This document shows positions 58,689-64,000 of a DNA stretch of 64,000 bases, in pieces. A program made the position numbers and the translations under genes. Source of the stretch: Leptospira sp. WS60.C2 (lineage in GTDB: Bacteria > Spirochaetota > Leptospiria > Leptospirales > Leptospiraceae); assembly GCF_040833955.1 (NCBI RefSeq), contig NZ_CP162133.1, positions 1,696,001-1,760,000 on the forward strand. Direction: 5' to 3'. A model generated the notes under the pieces. It was not told the DNA's origin, searched no databases, and saw nothing but the letters and a program-made list of their open reading frames with translations. How positions within the stretch are numbered: position 1 is the stretch's first letter; each line of letters begins with the position of its first letter.

Positions 58689-60068
58689 ATGATCGCACCA
58701 TTTGAATATTCCCTGTCAACTATTCTAAGTTTGTTTTCACTGAAACCGGATTGGGAAAATCCAAAGAATCCAAAATTCCGTTGGATCTCTACTTCGTCCA
58801 GGGAGATCAAAAAAAACTCTCTCTTTGTTCCCTTGCGGGGGGAAAGAGACGGACACAGCTTTATCGCAGATGCACTAAAAAATGGTGCGTCAGGATTTTT
58901 ATGTGAAAAGAATCATCCTATCCTTAAATCTCTGTCTTTAGAAGACCAAAAAAAAGCGATCTTTGTGAATGATACTCTGGTCGCATTAGGCAAACTTGCC
59001 AATTACCATAGGAACCGTTTTTCTCCCATCCTAATTGGAATCACTGGCTCCTCTGGTAAAACCACCACAAAAGATTTATTAGGTGGATTATTTTCATTTT
59101 TGGAACCAAAATCATTAGTGGTCACAGAAAAGAACTACAATAATGAGATTGGTGTTCCATTCACACTCTTTCGTATCACTGAGTTTACGCGAGTAGTAGT
59201 TTGTGAAATGGGAATGAATCACAGAGGAGAAATGGAACGTCTCTCAAAAATTGCAGAACCGACTCATGTTCTCATCACAAATATTGGTTCTGCTCACATT
59301 GAGAATTTAAAATCTAGGGAAAACATTGCAGAAGAAAAAATTGATATCACCTTAGGTTTACGAAAAGATGGAGTATTATTTGTTCCTGATGATTTGAATT
59401 TTTTAGCGAGAGCCAAACAGAGAGCTAAAAAACATAATGTGAAACTAGTTATATGGAACCATTCAAAACATCCAGAACTTAAAGTAAAGACAGTCCAAAA
59501 AAACGGATTTCTTCTTGAATGGAAAAAGGAAATCATCCATTGGAAAATCCCGGGTTCCAAATTGCTAAGCAATGTGCGTGGAATGCTTGCCGTTGGTATG
59601 CATTTTGGAATTTCCGAAAGCCAAATCAAAATTGCCATTGAATCCTACAAAAGCCCAAACAAACGACTCAATATTAAGAAAGGTTACTTCACGATCATTG
59701 ACGATTCTTACAATGCCAATCCAGAATCAATGTCTTCTAGCATTGATGCGAGTTTGCAGTTTGCGGCAGGAAGAAACATTCTTTGGGTTCTGGGTTCAAT
59801 GAAAGAACTCGGAAAGTTTTCAAAACACTATCATGAAACTATTGGCAAAGAAATCAATCAAATTGGAAAGGGAACCTTACTAGGATTTGGTGAAGACACA
59901 GTTTCCATGGTCAAACAAGTGAAACATGGAATTCATTTTAAAAACAAAGGCGATCTTATCCAATACATCAAACAAAAAATCCCAAAAAATACAGTCATAT
60001 TAGTCAAAGGATCAAGATCAATGAAAATGGAAGAAATCGTCCAAGAACTTGATTCATTTAAAGGTTGA
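58689..60068 (+). CDS. murF: UDP-N-acetylmuramoyl-tripeptide--D-alanyl-D-alanine ligase
   Basis: 459 residues. The Mur ligase P-loop GITGSSGKTTTKDLL, the RVVVCEMGMNHRGEMERLS block, and the DDSYNANPESM segment identify MurF, which adds D-Ala-D-Ala to the nucleotide precursor of peptidoglycan in the cytosol. N-terminal FVPLRGERDGHSFI is typical of the MurF/MurE substrate domain. It heads a plus-strand set with purE and purK and lies in a mur-gene neighbourhood with murC and murG. Confidence 0.95.
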   Translation: MIAPFEYSLSTILSLFSLKPDWENPKNPKFRWISTSSREIKKNSLFVPLRGERDGHSFIADALKNGASGFLCEKNHPILKSLSLEDQKKAIFVNDTLVALGKLANYHRNRFSPILIGITGSSGKTTTKDLLGGLFSFLEPKSLVVTEKNYNNEIGVPFTLFRITEFTRVVVCEMGMNHRGEMERLSKIAEPTHVLITNIGSAHIENLKSRENIAEEKIDITLGLRKDGVLFVPDDLNFLARAKQRAKKHNVKLVIWNHSKHPELKVKTVQKNGFLLEWKKEIIHWKIPGSKLLSNVRGMLAVGMHFGISESQIKIAIESYKSPNKRLNIKKGYFTIIDDSYNANPESMSSSIDASLQFAAGRNILWVLGSMKELGKFSKHYHETIGKEINQIGKGTLLGFGEDTVSMVKQVKHGIHFKNKGDLIQYIKQKIPKNTVILVKGSRSMKMEEIVQELDSFKG

Positions 60069-60098
60069 AAGGGAAAGAGGACTTTTTAAGTTTTACGT

Positions 60099-60596
60099 AT
60101 GACAAACCTTGTTCCAAAAGTGGCTGTAATTATGGGATCCTATTCCGATTGGGATACCATGAAGGAAGCTTGTGATATCTTAACTGAATTTGGTATTCCT
60201 TTTGAAAAGGAAATTGTCTCTGCCCATCGATCCCCAGAAAGAATGTTTGAATTTGCAAAAAATGCAAAAAACAATGGATTCGGTGTCATCATCGCCGGTG
60301 CTGGGGGAGCAGCACATTTACCAGGTATGACTGCTTCATTGACAACCTTACCGGTATTAGGTGTACCTGTACTTTCGAAAGCTCTCAATGGAATGGATAG
60401 TTTATTATCCATCGTACAAATGCCAAAAGGTGTTCCTGTTGCAACTCTTGCGATTGGTACAAGTGGTGCTGCAAATGCAGGTCTACTAGCGGTTCGGATT
60501 TTATCCCTTTTAGATGGGAGTCTGACAAAAAAACTGGAAGACTATGCGAACACCAATCGAATTTCAGCTCTTTCTAAAAATGACCAATTACACTAG
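60099..60596 (+). CDS. purE: 5-(carboxyamino)imidazole ribonucleotide mutase
   Basis: 165 residues. Class I Pur[20 protein letters not shown], the catalytic His in [12 protein letters not shown], and [12 protein letters not shown]. It converts N5-CAIR to CAIR in purine synthesis. purK, its partner supplying N5-CAIR, follows nine bases later, so they are cotranscribed. Confidence 0.96.
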   Translation: MTNLVPKVAVIMGSYSDWDTMKEACDILTEFGIPFEKEIVSAHRSPERMFEFAKNAKNNGFGVIIAGAGGAAHLPGMTASLTTLPVLGVPVLSKALNGMDSLLSIVQMPKGVPVATLAIGTSGAANAGLLAVRILSLLDGSLTKKLEDYANTNRISALSKNDQLH

Positions 60597-60605
60597 GAAA
60601 AAAAA

Positions 60606-61703
60606 ATGAAAATTGGTGTCTTTGGATCTGGCCAACTGGGTCAAATGATGTGTTTGGAAGCGATTCCCCTTGGACATAGATTCTATTGTTATTCCCCCGA
60701 ATTTAGTTCTCCTTCGGAAAAAGTGGGAGCAAAGGCGGTCGTAGCTCCTTATGATTCTTTTTCTGAGATTGAAAATTTTTTAGAATCAGTGGATGTCATT
60801 AGCTTTGAATTTGAAAACATTCCGAAACCAACACTAGAGTTATTAGACAAACAAAGCATCGCGGCTGTGTATCCACCACCGAAGGCTCTTATCATAGCCC
60901 AGGACCGATATTTAGAAAAAACACATTTCCGGAAACTAGGATTTCGGACAGCTGAATTTTTCCACCTAACGAAAGGTAATTCCCATTTAAAAGTTTCGAT
61001 TCCTTTTCCTTGGATCATTAAAACGCTTCGCTTTGGATACGATGGTAAGGGCCAGGTAAAGGTAAAAGATAACTCAGAATACGAAAACTTCTTACAAACT
61101 GCCTTCGAAAATGAGAAGTCGGAGTATTTGATCGAAGAAGTGATTCCGTTTCAAAAGGAAATCAGTATCATCCTCACTCGATTCCAAAATGGAGACCTTG
61201 TTTGTTATGGTGCAGTGGAAAACGAACATAAGAATCATATTCTAGATTTGTCGATTTTCCCCGCACGGATTCCAGTTGGACTCAATTTGGAAGCCATAGA
61301 AATTGCATCCAAACTTGCAGAATCCCTTCATTACGTTGGAACCATGGGTGTAGAATTTTTTCTAAAAGACAACAAACTCTATCTGAATGAGTTTGCACCA
61401 AGGCCACATAACACTGGTCACTACACTCAGGATTGCCAAAGTTTTTCTCAATTTTTCTTACACGTACAAGCCATTACTGGAAATTCTCCTCCCACTGATG
61501 TTCGTCCCAAACCAACGCTTATGAAGAATATTCTTGGGAATTCCTACAAGGAAAGTATCCTAATCGCAAATGAGTTAATGAAAGATGATAGGTATCGACT
61601 TCATTTGTATGCAAAAGACGAAGCCAAACAAGGAAGAAAAATGGGTCATTTGAATTTTAAAGGAACTTTAGAAGAAGTGAATCCCCTCTTCCATGAACTA
61701 TAA
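60606..61703 (+). CDS. purK: 5-(carboxyamino)imidazole ribonucleotide synthase
   Basis: 365 residues. ATP-grasp enzyme making N5-CAIR from AIR, bicarbonate and ATP. Signatures: GVFGSGQLGQMMCLEA, SFEFENIP, the ATP-binding FGYDGKGQVKV, and FFLKDNKLYLNEFAPRPHNTGHYT with the metal-binding Glu/Asn. Its stop is 17 bases from the convergent murC stop. Confidence 0.95.
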   Translation: MKIGVFGSGQLGQMMCLEAIPLGHRFYCYSPEFSSPSEKVGAKAVVAPYDSFSEIENFLESVDVISFEFENIPKPTLELLDKQSIAAVYPPPKALIIAQDRYLEKTHFRKLGFRTAEFFHLTKGNSHLKVSIPFPWIIKTLRFGYDGKGQVKVKDNSEYENFLQTAFENEKSEYLIEEVIPFQKEISIILTRFQNGDLVCYGAVENEHKNHILDLSIFPARIPVGLNLEAIEIASKLAESLHYVGTMGVEFFLKDNKLYLNEFAPRPHNTGHYTQDCQSFSQFFLHVQAITGNSPPTDVRPKPTLMKNILGNSYKESILIANELMKDDRYRLHLYAKDEAKQGRKMGHLNFKGTLEEVNPLFHEL

Positions 61704-61720
61704 ATTCTAGGAGTTTCTTT

Positions 61721-63136
61721 TCAAGATTGGGTTAACAATAACTCCCCCCATTCTCTTACATTCCCAGCACCCAAGCACAATAAAATATCCCCTGGTTTTA
61801 GGTTAGGAATGATGGATTGAATATCTTTTTCCATTTTTCCCGATAACATGGTGGTTTTTTTCTGATCCAAAAAAGGTAAAAAACTTTCTGATTGGATTCC
61901 TGGAATAGGAGTTTCACCTGCCGAATAGATGGGCAAAAGAAATAAATGATCAGCCTCTAACAACGATTTGGCAAGTTCCTCTAATAACAATTTGGTTCTA
62001 GTAAAACGATGTGGTTGGAATATGACATGTAACGTACCATTTTCCTTATTTTTTTGTTTAAGGGAATGGATTACCATTTTGATTTCGGTTGGGTGATGGC
62101 CATAATCATCTATGATACTCACATGATTCCATGTACCTAAAATTTCTTGTCTTCTTTTGACACCGATGTAACGAGAAAGTATAGAAACAGATTTCTCCGG
62201 ACTTATACCAATCCGTAACGCAAAAGTAAGTGCGACAAGGCCATTGGTTAAATAATGGATTCCGGGGTAAGGAAGTTGTAATGTATATCGTTTTTCCTTA
62301 TATTCAAATTCTAAATGGTCTGCTTTAATTTCGTAAAGGATAACATTGATTTGATTGGAATAATGAGTTTGGAAATACAAAAACCATTCAGATGAGAGGT
62401 GGTTTTTTGTAACAAGAAGATTGAGTGTAAAATCTCTATGAAACGAAAGTTCCTTATAATGAATAGAAAGAACAGATTCAATACCTATATCACCCACAAA
62501 AAGGATTGTTTCGCCACTGGAAGAAAAACCCATATAACTTAGGAAAGCTTGTTCTAACTTTTCTCTTGTCTGGTAGTAGTCGAGGTGATCATTATCAATA
62601 TTGGTTAGCAAACGAAAGTTGGCTTGGTGTTTTAGAAATGTCCCATCTGATTCATCGGATTCATAAACAGCAAATTCACCTTTTCCAACTTTTCCACCAC
62701 GTTTCTGTAAAAGACTCGTATCTCCTCCTATCATGATGGTAGGATCAAAGCCTGATTCAGTCAAAATTTGTGAAACCATTGTGGTGGTAGAAGTTTTCCC
62801 ATGGCTTCCAGCAACAGAAATGGATTTTTGGTTGGAAACCAAAAGATGCATGAATTCAGAGCGATGTTTTAATGGTATATTCCTTTCTTTAATCTTTGAA
62901 AATACGTCTTTATGTTTGTCATTGATCGCTGAACTATAAACTACCATTTCAATTCCATTGAGTGAAATCTCTTCGATAGAATGATACAAAGTCACTCCGC
63001 GTTCTACAAGGTAATCAGTCGTATCAGAACTTTTTTTGTCATACCCTATCACTGGTAATTCCAAGTCGAGAGCCATGTGTGCAAGGCTTGACATTCCACT
63101 TCCACCAATGCCTAAAAATAAAATCGGGCCTTTCAC
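61721..63136 (-). CDS. murC: UDP-N-acetylmuramate--L-alanine ligase
   Basis: 471 residues, GTG start. N-terminal LGIGGSGMSSLAHMALDL is the UDP-binding domain, GSHGKTSTTTMVSQIL the P-loop, and YGHHPTEIKMV the conserved C-terminal motif of MurC. It adds L-Ala to UDP-MurNAc, the first peptide step in the cytosol. It lies 19 bases after murG on the same strand, in the usual murG-murC order. Confidence 0.96.
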   Translation of the reverse strand: MKGPILFLGIGGSGMSSLAHMALDLELPVIGYDKKSSDTTDYLVERGVTLYHSIEEISLNGIEMVVYSSAINDKHKDVFSKIKERNIPLKHRSEFMHLLVSNQKSISVAGSHGKTSTTTMVSQILTESGFDPTIMIGGDTSLLQKRGGKVGKGEFAVYESDESDGTFLKHQANFRLLTNIDNDHLDYYQTREKLEQAFLSYMGFSSSGETILFVGDIGIESVLSIHYKELSFHRDFTLNLLVTKNHLSSEWFLYFQTHYSNQINVILYEIKADHLEFEYKEKRYTLQLPYPGIHYLTNGLVALTFALRIGISPEKSVSILSRYIGVKRRQEILGTWNHVSIIDDYGHHPTEIKMVIHSLKQKNKENGTLHVIFQPHRFTRTKLLLEELAKSLLEADHLFLLPIYSAGETPIPGIQSESFLPFLDQKKTTMLSGKMEKDIQSIIPNLKPGDILLCLGAGNVREWGELLLTQS

Positions 63137-63155
63137 TTTGTATGTTACCTATCGC

Positions 63156-64000
63156 TTAATGGGAATCGTGAAAAAAATAAGTTACAGTCTGGTATGCAGC
63201 ATTCACGTTCGAAAGTGCTAAACTCACATGCCCCATTTCGCGTAAAACCTCTGAGTGGTCTTTCCATAAGAGTAAAAACTGAACCAGTGGAGTCGGATCA
63301 TCGCTTGTAGAATGGATTGTTACTGCAGCGCCTTCCTTTTCCAAATAATTGGCATTTGCTTTCTGGTGGTTATCGGCAGCAAATGGATATGGAATGAGTA
63401 TCATAGGCAGACCAAATACCAAACATTCTGCGACAACACCTGCTCCCGATCTTGCCACAACTAAGTTTGCCCATTCATAATTCGGTTTCATATCATTTGC
63501 ATAGGAAATGATCTCTGCTTCCTCTTTCGCTTTTGTTTTGGTTTCTTCGTATAGATTTGTGCCCGTTAACAATCGAAACTTATACTTAGAAGCAATGTCA
63601 GGATTTTCCATTGCTTTCAGAATCATTTGATTTAGTTGCCTTGCACCCTGAGAACCACCTAACACCAGTACATTGATTGTATTCTTTTTCCCTTCATGTA
63701 GGTTTTCGTTTTGTCTGATGTTTAGATGTTCTGGAATCACCCGTTTACGAATTGGATTTCCGATGGTTTTACCTGGAATCAAATACCCTTCCTCAAGCGG
63801 AAAACTAAATGCTACTTTATTTGCAAAACGGGCAAAAACTCTCGTTATTTTACCAGGTACGCAGTTTTGTTCACAGAGGTATAAAGCTTTACGAAATAAA
63901 ATAGCATACAAAATGGCAGGCAGACTAGAATACCCTCCCATTCCAATCACAGCATTGATTTTTAACTTTCGGAATGTCAAAACCGTTTTCAAAAACGGAT
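63156..64000 (-). CDS. murG: Undecaprenyldiphospho-muramoylpentapeptide beta-N-acetylglucosaminyltransferase, partial
   Basis: About 280 C-terminal residues are visible; the start lies beyond the window edge. MurG adds GlcNAc to lipid I to give lipid II at the inner membrane. Visible motifs are VIGMGGYSSLPAILYA, VLVLGGSQGARQLNQ and NLVVARSGAGVVAECL with FGLPMILIPYPFAADNHQ, the UDP-GlcNAc-binding region. Directly upstream of murC (19 bases). Confidence 0.95.
   Translation of the reverse strand, partial: PFLKTVLTFRKLKINAVIGMGGYSSLPAILYAILFRKALYLCEQNCVPGKITRVFARFANKVAFSFPLEEGYLIPGKTIGNPIRKRVIPEHLNIRQNENLHEGKKNTINVLVLGGSQGARQLNQMILKAMENPDIASKYKFRLLTGTNLYEETKTKAKEEAEIISYANDMKPNYEWANLVVARSGAGVVAECLVFGLPMILIPYPFAADNHQKANANYLEKEGAAVTIHSTSDDPTPLVQFLLLWKDHSEVLREMGHVSLALSNVNAAYQTVTYFFHDSH

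Overview
This window is spirochaete chromosome, most likely Leptospira. I base that on the gene families and neighbourhoods: a DUF4416 protein, lipoproteins with loose spirochaetal lipoboxes, an LptD/OstA-like protein with a long N-terminal extension, many RsbU/STAS-type signalling proteins, and a large conserved protein of no known family. Moderate-to-low GC (about 40% by eye) would also fit a saprophytic-type Leptospira, but I cannot name a species. There are about 57 protein genes. I see no tRNA, rRNA, CRISPR array, insertion sequence, prophage or other mobile element. Coding is dense, with many 1- or 4-base start/stop overlaps and no gene-free stretch longer than about 150 bases. The sequence looks like core chromosome, not an island.

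Layout. 1-2439: end of sdhA and complete sdhB (succinate dehydrogenase/fumarate reductase), closed by a clear terminator. 2589-6424 (minus): lepA, a PLP-fold enzyme and a family 2 glycosyltransferase. 6547-13826 (plus): eno, an FtsB/DivIC-like protein, clpP, a YheT-type hydrolase, the tldD/pmbA pair, DUF4416 and a possible lipoprotein. 13894-15003 (minus): a CTP-dependent lipid kinase-like membrane protein and a STAS protein. 15078-17451 (plus): a coiled-coil protein, a chaperone/PPIase-like lipoprotein and a double-HTH regulator. 17553-22113 (plus): a Na+-coupled NSS transporter with a tiny membrane partner, a DinG-type helicase and an LPP20-like exported protein. 22076-24243 (minus): a TPR protein and asnS. 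24299-28335 (plus): folD, an acetyl-xylan-esterase-like hydrolase, cysS and a TrmH-type rRNA/tRNA methyltransferase. 28352-36973 (minus): a probable six-gene operon, lptD-like, sugar-phosphate transferase, gatC, gatA, hisF and an SSS symporter. 37101-50441: mostly signalling and envelope genes, including a REC-histidine kinase, UvrD-type helicase, MORN lipoprotein, M48 protease lipoprotein, PAS-GGDEF-EAL protein, STAS protein, PP2C phosphatase, two exported proteins and a PrsW-type protease. 50502-55237: a MoxR/VWA pair divergent from a 639-residue protein and a nitrilase-like protein. 55382-64000: lspA, an ABC1/UbiB kinase-like protein, a Gfo/Idh oxidoreductase, murF, purE, purK, murC and the 3' part of murG.

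Themes. Envelope construction is heavily represented (murF, murC, murG, lspA, LptD-like, glycosyl and sugar-phosphate transferases, several lipoproteins). A partner-switching-type signalling set is spread through the window: a PP2C phosphatase and two STAS proteins, one with a non-canonical phosphosite. Several proteins keep a recognisable fold but lack an expected catalytic or metal-binding residue: the DinG-like helicase, the AXE1-like esterase, the nitrilase, the VWA protein, the GGDEF domain and the histidine kinase. Short perfect inverted repeats lie in several divergent promoter regions and are the best regulatory candidates. I did not find one convincing, self-contained new system. The most promising leads are the repeat-flanked double-HTH regulator, the tiny NSS partner, the PP2C locus with its palindrome, and the MoxR/VWA locus with its divergent partners.
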